Of a DNA stretch of 64,000 bases, positions 12,150 to 23,100 are shown one piece after another; within the stretch, counting starts at the first letter, position 1; every line of letters begins with the position of its first letter. The translations under genes and the position numbers were made by a program. Below the pieces are notes generated by a model, which made no database searches, was not told the origin of the DNA, and saw only the letters and a program-made list of their open reading frames with translations. The stretch comes from Branchiostoma lanceolatum (taxonomy: Eukaryota; Chordata; Leptocardii; Amphioxiformes; Branchiostomatidae): assembly GCF_035083965.1 (NCBI RefSeq), contig NC_089722.1, positions 19,709,142-19,773,141 of the forward strand, written 5' to 3'.

Positions 12150-12530
12150 TCTGTTGTGTGGTAACATTTCTACAGTTGCGACGTGGAAACTATTGGTTGG
12201 TACTAACGTTTCTATCTACATATAGAGTTGCATTTAACACGACGGAAACTAGTTTGTTGGTAAGTTTTCTTTGTACATGTACAGTTGTGACGTTGAAGAA
12301 TCACTTGACACGACGGAAACTATTGGTTGGTAACTTTTCTTTTCTACACGTAGTCACGTAGAGTTGCAACGTTGACGAATCGGAAACTATTTGTTGGTAA
12401 CTTTTCTCTCTACACGTAGTCACGTAGAGTTGCAACGTTGACGAATCGGAAACTATTTGTTGGTAACTTTTCTTTCTATATGTACAGTTGCGACGTTGAC
12501 GAATCGTTCAACGCGACGGAAACTATGCGG
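12150..12530. repeat. minisatellite, about 65 bp unit
   Basis: Five to six head-to-tail units share GTTGCAACGTTGACGAATCG, GGAAACTATT and GTTGGTAACTTTTC. The two central units are nearly identical over about 65 bp. The outer ones are degenerate. Confidence 0.85.
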
Positions 12531-12779
12531 GGTTGTAGGCTCCCTGCCCCCGCTGTGGTGAAGGCCGTGGTGCACAGCGACTCTTCTGTCTCTGTTTGCC
12601 TGACAAATTTCAGGCCACAGTAAGTAAATTTTATGGATGGCATGCCCATTCAAAAATGGGCACAGAAAAAGGGCAAAAAACAACGACATCGGGATGCTTA
12701 AATTTTCATAATAGAGATCATAAACGTTGCAACAAGAATCGAAGCGACAAAACATGCCACTAAGTCGTATTCAAGAAGC

Positions 12780-13200
12780 GGAGAAAGTGGCGCTAGTGTG
12801 GTTGTCTAGTATCACTACAATCACATTCAAGGCTAAAACATTGTAGTCACTTCTACGAGTACACCCATGGCTACGACACTAGTGACGTCACTTCTACAAC
12901 TACAATGAAGGCTACCCAACTAGTGTCACTTTTACAACTTCCAAACTAGTTTCACTTCTACAACTACACTCATAGCTACCACACTAGTGTCTCTATCTAC
13001 ACTCAATGCTACCGCACTGGGATCACTTCTTCAATTGCAACTACCGAACTAGTGTCACTTCTACAACTCCCGAACTAGTTTCACTTCTACAGGTACACTA
13101 ATGGCAACCACACTGGTATCACTTCTACATTTTGCTACACTCAAGGCTACCTCACTAGTATCACTTCTACAACTACACTCAAGGCTACCACACAACATAG
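12780..13200. repeat. degenerate minisatellite, about 45 bp unit
   Basis: Repeated CACTTCTACAACTACACTC, AAGGCTACC and ACACTAGTGT modules in varying order across about 420 bp, with decay between units. Confidence 0.75.
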
Positions 13201-13699
13201 CTTCTCATTTCAGTATTTTCTTGTCACGTTGATACATACCTGGTGGGAGCAACGAAATTTCTTGTTGGTTTTTATTTTTAGAAATCAGACAAAAATCAAT
13301 GCGCGCGTATGCCATCCGTAAAGTTTACTTGCTGTGGCCTTATGTGTGGAGAAGCCAAGGCCACCGGCACTTTCGGGGCACGGTTGCCCGATGATTTTGT
13401 ACAAAAATTCGGGGAAAGACAAAGGAGGGAGCGAGGGTGAGAAATGTAAACAAGCCTCTGTTGTACCGAGTTGAACCTGAAGTTGCACATGGTTTCTAAA
13501 AGCGCCATCAGTGTAGAAACTCGTACGGTTATAGGCGAAGCTGTTTGTGACTCTAGTATTGTTGATTTCTTAATTTTGAAAAAAAAAAGGTGAACGGTTC
13601 TTGGTAGCAAATGTGCTAGATATTGTCAAATCGGCCACCAAATCCGCAGCGTGTTTTTGGCACAATTCTAGACAGATTAGCCAAAGAGGTTCGGTCAAT

Positions 13700-13790
13700 T
13701 AGCCTGGAATCCAAACCTATTATAGCTCCCGAGTCTCCTCTCCGCATTTGCGGAGACTCGGGAGCTATAATAGGTTTGGATTCCAGGCTA
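13700..13790. repeat. near-perfect long hairpin
   Basis: A left arm at 13700-13738 (TAGCCTGGAATCCAAACC...) is repeated exactly as its complement at 13752-13790: 39 paired bases without mismatch around a 13-base loop. No coding role is apparent. Confidence 0.95.
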
Positions 13791-13804
13791 TCGATCAATC
13801 CGCC

Positions 13805-13925
13805 AGGGAAAATCATGTTAAGTGTCTTTCCCGTGGGCACAACGTTGGGGCAAGGTGAGCATCGAACCCGGGACCTATTGGCTCTGAGTCCAACGCCCCA
13901 GCCGTTGCGCTACATCGACGCCACT
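13805..13925 (-). mobile_element. SINE head fragment
   Basis: On the minus strand a tRNA-like head (box B GGGTTCGATGC) is followed by the GGGCACAACGTTGGGGC-type segment also present at 7.76 kb. The body is truncated. An A-rich (AAAC)-like stretch lies at 13950-13990. Confidence 0.65.
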
Positions 13926-14551
13926 TGTTTCTTAATAACATTATCCTTCGACAAACAAAACAAAACAAGCAAACAAACAAAAACAAAACACAGTACAGAA
14001 AGACTGTTGTGCAAAAGATCCCCCTAAAATTTGTTGTTGAGATGAAGTATTAGGCGCGACATTTTCAAAGTCAGTCAGTCTCCCTTAATACATTTGTACC
14101 TACCCACTTAAACAGTTTTGACAACTGAAACTAAATCGTTCAACATACAGGCCTTGCATGTTATCCCAAATCGACGGAATATCTCATATTCCTCCTAATC
14201 GATCGTATATAAGATATGACCGATATATCAAGACAGGTAATTTCCCAAAATTTTGAAATCTGAAATCTTGTAAAATATTTCCAGCCATTTCAGCTGTATT
14301 TTTTGTCCGAATTTCTTAATTGATATGTACATGAAGGTCAGATATTCAGAACTGAGAGCGTTTCTTGCACTCGGGACGTAATTTACAAGTTTACACGTTT
14401 TGCCCACAAAGACAAACTCAAGCCTTAACGCAAACTGCCACTAACAAAGAGGATCGCCATCAATATTGTATCAAAATACAGCACACCACGTTCCCTTTCC
14501 GCACTTTTCAGTAACAAACTTTGTCCCAAATCTGAATTTTCCAAATCCGAT

Positions 14552-14796
14552 TCAAGCCCCCATTCTACTAGACAGCGATCGTGCTACAATCTCGCTGCGA
14601 CCTAGATTGGGTTTGTATTTGTAACCCTTGGTTTCATAAGTGGAACATCATGCAAAATGTGAAAATATGACTGAAAAGACAACAAATTTAAAGCGTACAA
14701 GAAAATCGTTTTTCATACACAAGAAATTCGTCGCGCGATCTGTCAAATTTCAGGTCGCAGCGAGATCGCCGCCCTGGTAGAATGGGGCTCTAACTA
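14552..14796. mobile_element. MITE of the CTCGCTGCG family
   Basis: Inverted ends are AGCCCCCATTCTACTAGACA at the left and the complement of CCTGGTAGAATGGGGCT at the right, with paired CTCGCTGCGACCT and AGGTCGCAGCGAG inside. Related to copies at 17.4, 21.02 and 37.6-38.03 kb. Confidence 0.75.
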
Positions 14797-15698
14797 AGCT
14801 CACGACATGAGAAGGTACCTAGAAACGCGTACGGCTTACTAAATGATTGCCCTACCAGCACATTCAGTGATCTATCATTCTTTAACAACCTTGACTCACC
14901 GAAAGCGCGGCACCGCTACTTCAAGGTCCCGCGATTCTCCCAGCCGTCAGGCCAGCACTTGATTCATGAAAACAAACCCAACAAGAGCAACCCTTGCGTC
15001 GTAAACCACCGACGAAGACACAGCCCGCCACCCGAAATAGAGATGCAAATAAGCTGCTACTTTTAAACAGTAGAACTGGCTACGTCATCGTGTTTGAGCA
15101 ACCGCAGTTTGTATGTCCAAGGCACGACGGTCTTCCGTATTCTTATCATCCCAAGCACGAACTTTCCTCGTCAAAAATAGGGATTTCCACTTGACATTTT
15201 GTGGCATATGGCTACAACAGCAATCCTCTTATTATTGCATGACTGGATGTTCTAATAGTAATACGTTTACGTTAATGTTGGTGCTAGCTTGATTTTCATT
15301 GGAAGATCCTTGCTAGACTGTTGTGAAGAAATGCCTTTTGTTTTCGCCACAACTGACGCAACAGAACTCATGGCACGGTTTCTGAATGAACAATTTGAAG
15401 CGGATACATCTGAGGAATGGGCGGGCTGGCATTTGGCATTTTAGCTTTTCATCTTGTGAACAAAGACGGGGTAATATTTCGCGCTTTCGATGTTCGACAC
15501 GTTTTCCGGCAGAATGAGGCCAGTACAAGTCACATTTCTGGCGTCTTTCATTTGCAGGTAAAAATAAAAGTTTGGTTTATGTGTATGTATGTATGTTCAA
15601 CTCTGTGTGTTTGTTTGTTTGTTTGTTTGTTTGTGTGTGTGTGTTAATATATGTTCATGTGTATGTGCGTGTATGTGTGTGTACCTGTCACTGCACGA

Positions 15699-15876
15699 CA
15701 TGGCCTCGCATCCCGACGGATACGTACAGGGATTCCTCCGGAAATATTCCTAATCCCGGTTCGGATGAAGCGTATCCGTTAGTTATGTTGTATCCGCCTG
15801 TATCCGTCAGTATCCGTCAGTATCCGCCAAAAATACAGAAAAAACCCTGTACATATACGCCAGGATACGAGGCCAT
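15699..15876. mobile_element. short MITE between GT-rich tracts
   Basis: Ends ATGGCCTCGCATCCCGACGG and the complement of CAGGATACGAGGCCAT pair over about 30 bp. The inside holds repeated GTATCCG. It is flanked on both sides by long (GT)n, so it appears to have inserted into a microsatellite. Confidence 0.7.
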
Positions 15877-15877
15877 T

Positions 15878-15941
15878 TCATGCAGTGTGTGTGTATGCGT
15901 GTGTGCGTGTGTGTGTGTGTCTATGTGTGTGAGTTTCCGTG

Positions 15942-15972
<31 letters not shown>

Positions 15973-16095
15973 TTGTGTGCGTGTATGTATGTATGTGTGT
16001 GTTTGTGTGTGTGTGTGTGTTTGTTTATGTGTGTTGAGAGGGTGTGTGCGCGTGTATGTATGTGTGTGTGTGTGTCTGTGCGTGTCTGAGCGTGT
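15878..16095. repeat. imperfect (GT)n microsatellite
   Basis: About 215 bp of GTGT with scattered interruptions. A second GT/TTTG-rich part lies at 15585-15690, on the other side of the MITE. Cys/Val-rich and His/Thr-rich frames here are not genes. Confidence 0.95.
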
Positions 16096-16462
16096 ATCTG
16101 TCTGTCTGTTTCAATAATAATAAAGTACAATCTAACAATCGCATAGAATTACAAAAAACATGCACAAATTTTACGGTCATTTGTGACAATTGAATCGACG
16201 AGAAACAAGGCATTTTTTTCCTCAATCCAGAATGCCCGCAGTGTATGGCTCACAAACATGACTCCTTTCTGGGTCAGTCACTACACTATTTGTCTATGTA
16301 CGGAAGGAAGTCACGGTTGGATTCTCTTGGCCCATTAACCATGTATTACACAGCGCGCACCACTGTTAGATCCCGCCTTCCCGATAAGACGCACATCTAT
16401 CTCACATGCATTCACATCTCCATGGAGCTGAGACTCGTTAGCAGAAGTCTCCCACAGCGGGC

Positions 16463-16602
16463 AGTCTCTAGCCTCTACCAGGCCCCGCGGATGGCTGGAA
16501 AAATAGTAGAAAAAGATCAAATAGAGTGGATAGTATGCTAAGGGAGTCGGCTACGGAGGTAGGGACCATTTGCCATCCGCGGAGCCTGGTAGAGGCTAGA
16601 CA
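16463..16602. mobile_element. foldback element, TAGTCTCTACCAG family
   Basis: GTCTCTAGCCTCTACCAGGC at the left is answered by GCCTGGTAGAGGCTAGACAG at the right. Ends of this type recur at 17.02, 22.63, 57.47 and 62.29 kb. Confidence 0.75.
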
Positions 16603-17017
16603 GTCTCAGCATGCTTTAGTTCCTGTGTGTTTCCTGGCATTAAACGCAGGTTGTAGGAACCCGGGGCCGTCCTAGAAGGCCCACTTTGAGAGGCTAGTGC
16701 TTTACGCACAGAACATTTTGGCACGATTTTCCAAATACATTATGAGGACCATGTCCCGTTTTAAGACCAAGGCGGTCCAAAAGACAGTTCCTTTGATCTT
16801 TGTGCACATTCCTTACAGTGCCATTAGTTTCTCTTTGACCCAATTAACATCATTGATCCAAGCTAACATATCTATAGAGATAGACTATGTTTTCTCAACT
16901 CAATATCCAGAAATGATAACCTAGATTTTGCTGCAGTTTTGGTGCGCGAAAACCTCAGTTCTTTTTCTTGCAAATTCCTATACGAGGAAGCGGAAGCTGG
17001 CATTTATTCCGTTCTAT

Positions 17018-17217
17018 TAGTCCCTACCAGACTAACTACGCCGGCTATAGGGAGACTATTTGCCAGAAGGAAGCTTGGCCACCAGAGGGTTTCATTTGCA
17101 GCCGTGAGGGGGAAATGTTAACCTTAAACACCGTGGAATGACTTTCCTGGGCAATTATTCCTTTTTTTTGCCGAATTCTACGGTCCCTTACCCCCGTAGA
17201 AAGGCCTGTGGAGGCTA
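17018..17217 (+). mobile_element. MITE, TAGTCTCTACCAG family
   Basis: Starts TAGTCCCTACCAGACTAACT and ends AGGCCTGTGGAGGCTA, with the family body (CTATAGGGAGA, TTGGCCACCAGAGG, AATTATTCCTTTTT, CCGAATTCTACG). Confidence 0.75.
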
Positions 17218-17394
17218 CCGTTTTATAGTGTGATGACCATGTTAAGTTTGGCGTTATTTTCCCATATGTACCTTTGTTAAAGGCTGGATACCGGACTGTT
17301 TCCAGGGCCGACATGCTCCTCAGGAAATCCGAGGTAGACCCTGAGGTATGTTGGCCCTGGAGCCGAGGAACTTAACCTAGCCCTAACCTTAATC

Positions 17395-17582
17395 CGAGGG
17401 ATTTGACAACGCGCTCAACGAATTTCATCGAAAACAAATCTTTTTACGCTTTGTGTGTTTTGTCTTTTTAGTCATACCTGTACGTTTTGCATGATATTCT
17501 CATTATAAATTCAAGGTTAACACAGATCCAATTTAGGACGCAGAGAGGCCGCCAGCGTGCCAGTGAGATGGGGGCTTTAAGG
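17395..17582. mobile_element. partial MITE of the CTCGCTGCG family
   Basis: Shares GCGCTCAACGAATTTCATCG, AACAAATCTTTTTACGC, GTCATACCTGTACG and CCAGTGAGATGGGGGCTT with the 21.02 and 37.8 kb copies. One end is missing. Confidence 0.65.
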
Positions 17583-17600
17583 GCATTACTGCCCTGGTGA

Positions 17601-17799
17601 TAGCCTGGATGCCAGAGTGTTTCTAGGACATGCGCCGGCCAATTCCTCGGCTCTAGGGCCAACATGCCCCCAAGGAAATTCTACAACAGGCCCCACACCC
17701 AGCCACCCTGTCTGGTATCCTGGCTACTCCAGTGTCGAAACGTCCTCATACCGAGGAGCTGGCCTGTGTAGCCCTGGAAACAGTCTGGCATCCAGGCTA
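17601..17799. mobile_element. foldback element, TAGCCTGGATGCCAG family
   Basis: TAGCCTGGATGCCAGAGTGT at the left pairs with the complement of CTGGCATCCAGGCTA at the right, and the similarity extends inward over about 50 bp. A related block lies at 17281-17380. Confidence 0.75.
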
Positions 17800-19880
17800 C
17801 CTGTGTTACAGTTACTGTAGTACGTACATTGTGACGTCATGTATGGAGCATACTACCCGTAATACGTCAAGCTGTCACGTTAAAGGGCAATAGGCCATGC
17901 CACATGTGTAAACGTTGTTCCGTTAAGTCAGGGTCAGCAGAAATAGACTTCTCCTAATTGTGTCACATTTCAAACGATTTCACGGCATTTAGCGCCGAAT
18001 GGACGACGACATCGCGATGACGTCACCAGAACAGCTGTCACCTAAGCCCCAGACATTTGCCATTCTTACAAACGGCGCAAAGCCAAAGACACACAAAAAT
18101 ATTTTGCCGTGCCTATTCAATGATATTCAAACTCGAAATAGAGTGCTACTGGTAATAAATGTTCCTTATTACGCGTAATTCATGTACGGCACAAAAAATA
18201 AGGTATATTTAACATTCCGTAAGACTCTCATGTTTGTTATTTTGATACAAAACGTGGGTCTTTTCATTTTCCACTGCCTTCAAAAAAGAAGTCAAACCCA
18301 ACCACAACCATAGTCAACCTTAGTTAACTTAGAACTTTCACAGTAGTCTAGATAACTATCTTTGATTCCCATGTATTTCCATGTACTTGTTTGTCTGCAG
18401 TTAGCCTTCGGGCATGAACTTGCAATAAAGATATTTTCCTTCTTTCGGTGTTTCTCTTTCCTGTATCATACCTTTCCAATATTCCTTGTTTCCGAAAAAA
18501 ACACTACACATGTATAACGTTTTGATATCTTTATATAAACAGAAAAAAAACTAAAAGTATAACATAAGAAAAATATCTGTAAGGTCTATATCATTCTTCA
18601 TACAAAAATCAACATACCGAAGTCACATTCTTTGAGACCAAAGCAGTACAACTATCCGCATGTTTGTTCCGGCGTTGCCTAGCGACAAATCAGTCAAACA
18701 AACTAAACACAAATTGGTCTCTTTTTTCAACAATACATGATAACAAACGCATACGCAGATGTCCCCATTGGATACGCTTAGATACTACATTGGCGTATAA
18801 ACATTAGGATAGATATTGAGCACTGGTATTTTAACAAGGCCCACATGTTGGATCTTTCTATCATTTTCTTGAGCGACACGTATTTAAAAGTTCTTTGATA
18901 TTTGGCTTTGAAAGCCTCTTATTTGTCAATCACCCACGATACTCTATATTTGTACATTACTTGTTCTATGTGTTACACCATATGTATCTTTGTATTGTTG
19001 TCAATAAAGATCTAAAAAAGTATAAACATTGGTGCCTAAACATTGGTGCAAAAATGAAGTTTTAAAGCCAAAATGTCATCATGTTCAAAAGACAGGTATA
19101 TGTTTCGTCCACCTTTACATATTTCAATATGACCCCTAGAATATAGCTAGTCAATACGTGCGTTGAAACCGTTAATGGTGTGCTCATATAAAAAAAAAAT
19201 GCATGACACTATTAATGTGAACAATAATGTGAATAACAACAAAACACGTCTTAGTGGGGGCCCAGTCACCGTTCGTCGTACGAACATCGAACAATCGCCA
19301 AATGTCGGCATTCTTGGGAAAGTCGTGCACGTGTCGTATAAAATTTAGTCTTGTTACCGAAAAGGCTGTCAACGTATTATGTCCTTGTCTACGACATCAA
19401 ATCGTACGACGACCTACGACGGATGTGCCCGGGCCATTAACGAACATGAACTACCTATAGTACAAAAATGTACTTCCTTCAAGACTAGTAAAATATAAGT
19501 TTGTTACAGTTGATACAGCACGTGGCAATGGCGTCATCTATGCGAGAACACTTGTAACAATCCATAACCTACACGAACACAAATCTGTTGTACTAATTTC
19601 TGACACTAAAAGCTCTCTAATAAGATTATGTGATATCATTATAATTCTTGTGGCCTAACTATAGCCAGTAGTCATTGCTGTCCTAATGGCAATAATTTAC
19701 AGACTTCAAAGTCCAATCATATCAACTTTGCTATTCATTTAAGTGCTCGTTAAGTGCATCAGAAAGGTATATATTTTGTATAAACGTCTAGAATTATTGA
19801 ACAATATTTATTATGCTTTAATGTAACCAGGAACTGTTGTATTCTTGTGTCATAGGTGGCATAAGCACTTCAACGTTGAA
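17800..19880. other. gene-free stretch with LINE-like 3' tails
   Basis: No exon was recognised. Blocks ending TTGCAATAAAGATATTTTCC (near 18440) and GTCAATAAAGATCT (near 19010) look like 3' ends of non-LTR retrotransposon copies, as does GCAATAAAATTCTTC near 37300. The rest is unassigned. Confidence 0.45.
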
Positions 19881-19913
19881 TTAGTTCTTTCTTCTTTCTT
19901 TTTTTAAATTTCT

Positions 19914-19919
19914 TTTATT
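19914..19919 (-). promoter_or_regulatory. poly(A) signal of the kringle/lectin/EGF receptor gene
   Basis: AATAAA on the minus strand, 243 bases past the stop codon at 20162. It gives a 3' untranslated region of ordinary length. Good placement, but the hexamer is common in AT-rich DNA. Confidence 0.55.
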
Positions 19920-20161
19920 GCATTTCACAAAATGAACAACACATGATAGAAAACAAGAGAAAAACAAAGTACAGGAATATAACATAAGCCACGGATCCAA
20001 AACAATAAGTAAAGGTGGAACAGAAATGAGCTATAAGTAATATCCATAAAATTAATGATAACAGTATCATTGGCAAAAAAATATAACAAAATCAATATCA
20101 ACCAAAGATTACAGAACAGTTGAATTAGTTCATTAGATATCCGTCCATCCCTCTCCTCCTC

Positions 20162-23100
20162 CTATTTCGTGTCCACCATGGGCATGCCGTTGGCGTTGTT
20201 CTTCTTCTCCCCCGACGCCCTTCGACTGACGGCCGGAGACACACCCTTACGCCGCTTCTTGCGTCTGGAAGTAGAACAAGACGGGCAACGTTTCTTTTAA
20301 TACTTGACTATTGACTATTGACATAACAGAAAGAGGCTATTGCCTGTAAGTTCTGTTTCCAAACAACAGTATAAAATAGATAAATGTCCAGAGTCTATGT
20401 GGGCGCATACTCCAAACACTTCCAGTAGGTGTTTAGTCTGGATTTGAAGGCATTGGCAGTCTCAGCTGCTACCACGTCCGCAGGAAGGCTGTTCCAGAGG
20501 TTGATTGCCCTGACAGTACTTTTAATACTTTCCATACATGTCATCCAGCTCTTTGTCCGTTTCCAAATGTGTTAAAGTAACATTTACTAACGTAAATTCA
20601 CCAGGGTATTCCGCCACCGGTGAAAAGATCTCCAACCCGCCTACCTCCAATATGTTGAAAATCGCTAACTAGCGCTCCTATTAGTAATTAATTATCGCCA
20701 CGCACATAGAAGGCTGCAAAGGAGGCTAGTCAAATATGCAGGGGCTTTATAAGAAGTACGTCTATCTACAGCCTCCTTCACACTTATGCGTATATACAAG
20801 TCCGCCTGATATGAGTTACGTTTTAACATGTTTTTGGTTTAGGTTAAGTTTGCCGCCGAAGAAGTTATTTATTATTTGGTTCGATAACCAGGCTGCACGA
20901 CGGTGCATTAAAGTAGAAAACAACTTCTTTAGCAAACTTTACTAAACCCCAAAATAATGTTAATGCGCAACTCATACGTACTTGAATATACACACACGTG
21001 TGATAGGGCCCAAATGTGTTATGCCCCCCCTCTCACTGGACACGCGGCACGCTGGCGGCATCGCTGCGGCCGATTCGATTAACAAAGCACTCAACGAATT
21101 TCGTGAACAGTACTTGATCTTTTGTTTTGTTGTGACTTGTACTTAGCCAAGATATTTCGTGGCAGAAATGTGCAATAAAGGTCTTCATTCATTCATCGCC
21201 AAAAAACAAATCTTTTTAAGCTTTGTGTTTTTTTGTCTATTTGGTCATACTTGTAAATTTGAATGATACTCCCATTATTAAGTCAAGGGTAACACAAAGT
21301 CCAGTTTAGGACGAAGCGACGCCGCCAGCCTGCCGCGGGTCCAGTGAGAGGGGGGCATAAGACATTAGGGCCCTATCACACTTGTGCGTAATTCAAGAAC
21401 ACAAGAGTTGCGTATTCAAACTTTTTTGGTTTAAGTAAAGTTTGCGGGAAGAAGGGCTTAATGTCTTACTTGAGCGCGGCGATGATGATGCAGGCGAGCG
21501 CGGCGAGCACGATGAGCGGCAGGATGACGGCCAGAGCGATGACCCAGCCGGGCGTGCCGCGGGTAGCTGCAGACGGAGTCAAGAGAGAGAAAACTTTTCA
21601 GAGACTGAATTTCCTAGAGACATCTTCATAGAACACTTCGAGTAACATCATTTTCCAAATGCAACTACGTTGCGTTACATTATGCTTTGGTCCCATTTCC
21701 AATCCGGGGCCCAGCCGGGCAGCTTGTTGGAACTAAATATATGATATAAAAGACAACAAAAGACACAAAACGTACAAGAATTACTCCTAACCATATATTG
21801 TGTATTTTCTTGATATGCATTTTTTCAAAAAGCCCAGCCGGGCCCCGAATTGGAAATGGGACGGAAGCATTAGTGGGTTTGTTGAAAGCAAATTGAAACC
21901 ATCCTTGGGTCAACCTTTGGATGAAATATGTGTTAAGAACAGAAGAAAAAGAATGCAACTAATGTTTTATTCTTTGGCTATCAGAATGAATTGTAGAACT
22001 AGTACCGTTGCAGTTACTATATTCATGACTGTGCTTACTTTGAAAGTTAAGCTCTGTTGATCCTTTGGGAAGGTTTAAAAATACAGCTGCAATATCGGTA
22101 GAAATCTTACGTGAGTTGAGAACTCAGCTTTCCTACGTGCTGTGTATGTAACATCTAAATTCCACCAGGGTACACAATTCCGCCACCCTGAAAAGATACG
22201 TCTAAACAGATATCCAACCCAACGTCCCCCCGTATAATGCAGTCCTGTACTTCTTAACCGTGCAAACCTGGTGTGTGCTGCACTAGAGATCTCTCAAACC
22301 CACTGTTTTTCAAAGTGGCGGATTTATGTAACCCGGCGGATTAATCTTAATGGAGATTGATACCTTATCCCAAGATATTGAGCCAAAGAAGCAAGAGATA
22401 CTAAAACCGTGCGTCGTGCATTAATGCTGCGTGTTAAAGATAGAGAAAGCGCCTACAGGTCTGGCAGTGTCCGCCGGTGAACTCATCTGTGCAGGTACAG
22501 GTGTAGACGTCAATCATGTCCACACAAAGGCCCCCGTGCTGGCAGGGGGAGGAGTCACACTCATTTATGTCTGCAGGGGATGCATAGAGGAGGTCAGCGA
22601 TTGGCCAGCAAATTAACTAAGACGAACATTGATAGCCTCCACCAGGCCTATATATATGCGAGGGTATGGATCGTAGAATTCGACAAGAAGGGGAATAATT
22701 GGCCAGGAGAGTCAGTCCATGAGAAGGTTAACATTTCCCCCTCCGCGTGCAAATGAAAATCTTACGGTGGCCAAACTCTCCTGGCAAATTATTCTCCCTA
22801 TAGCCAGCAACAAGACAATTGCAGCAGGAGGCTTTAAAAAATCACATGCGCAAGAAAGATATAGAACAAAAGATGCAGACGACAAAAGAAAATCTATGAT
22901 AAATCTGTTATAAACAGTTGACCTGAAAATGCACCACCCCCCCAGGTCCCAACTAGTCGATGAAACTGGCCAACTAAATCTATTTCTTTTCTGACATAAC
23001 GCAAAACATGTGTTAGAGATGTTTTCCATTATTAAGTTAACACAAGTTGGACAAAAAAATCCCATTTGATTGTCTGTTTGTTTGTTTGTTAATCATTTGG

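Noticed and set aside
15313-15528. 71-codon minus-strand frame with several cysteines
   Set aside because: No domain pattern, no splice support and no neighbouring coding exon.
15572-16130. A 181-codon plus-strand frame rich in Cys and Val, and its minus-strand mirror
   Set aside because: It is composed of (GT)n plus a MITE insertion; no domain or splice context.
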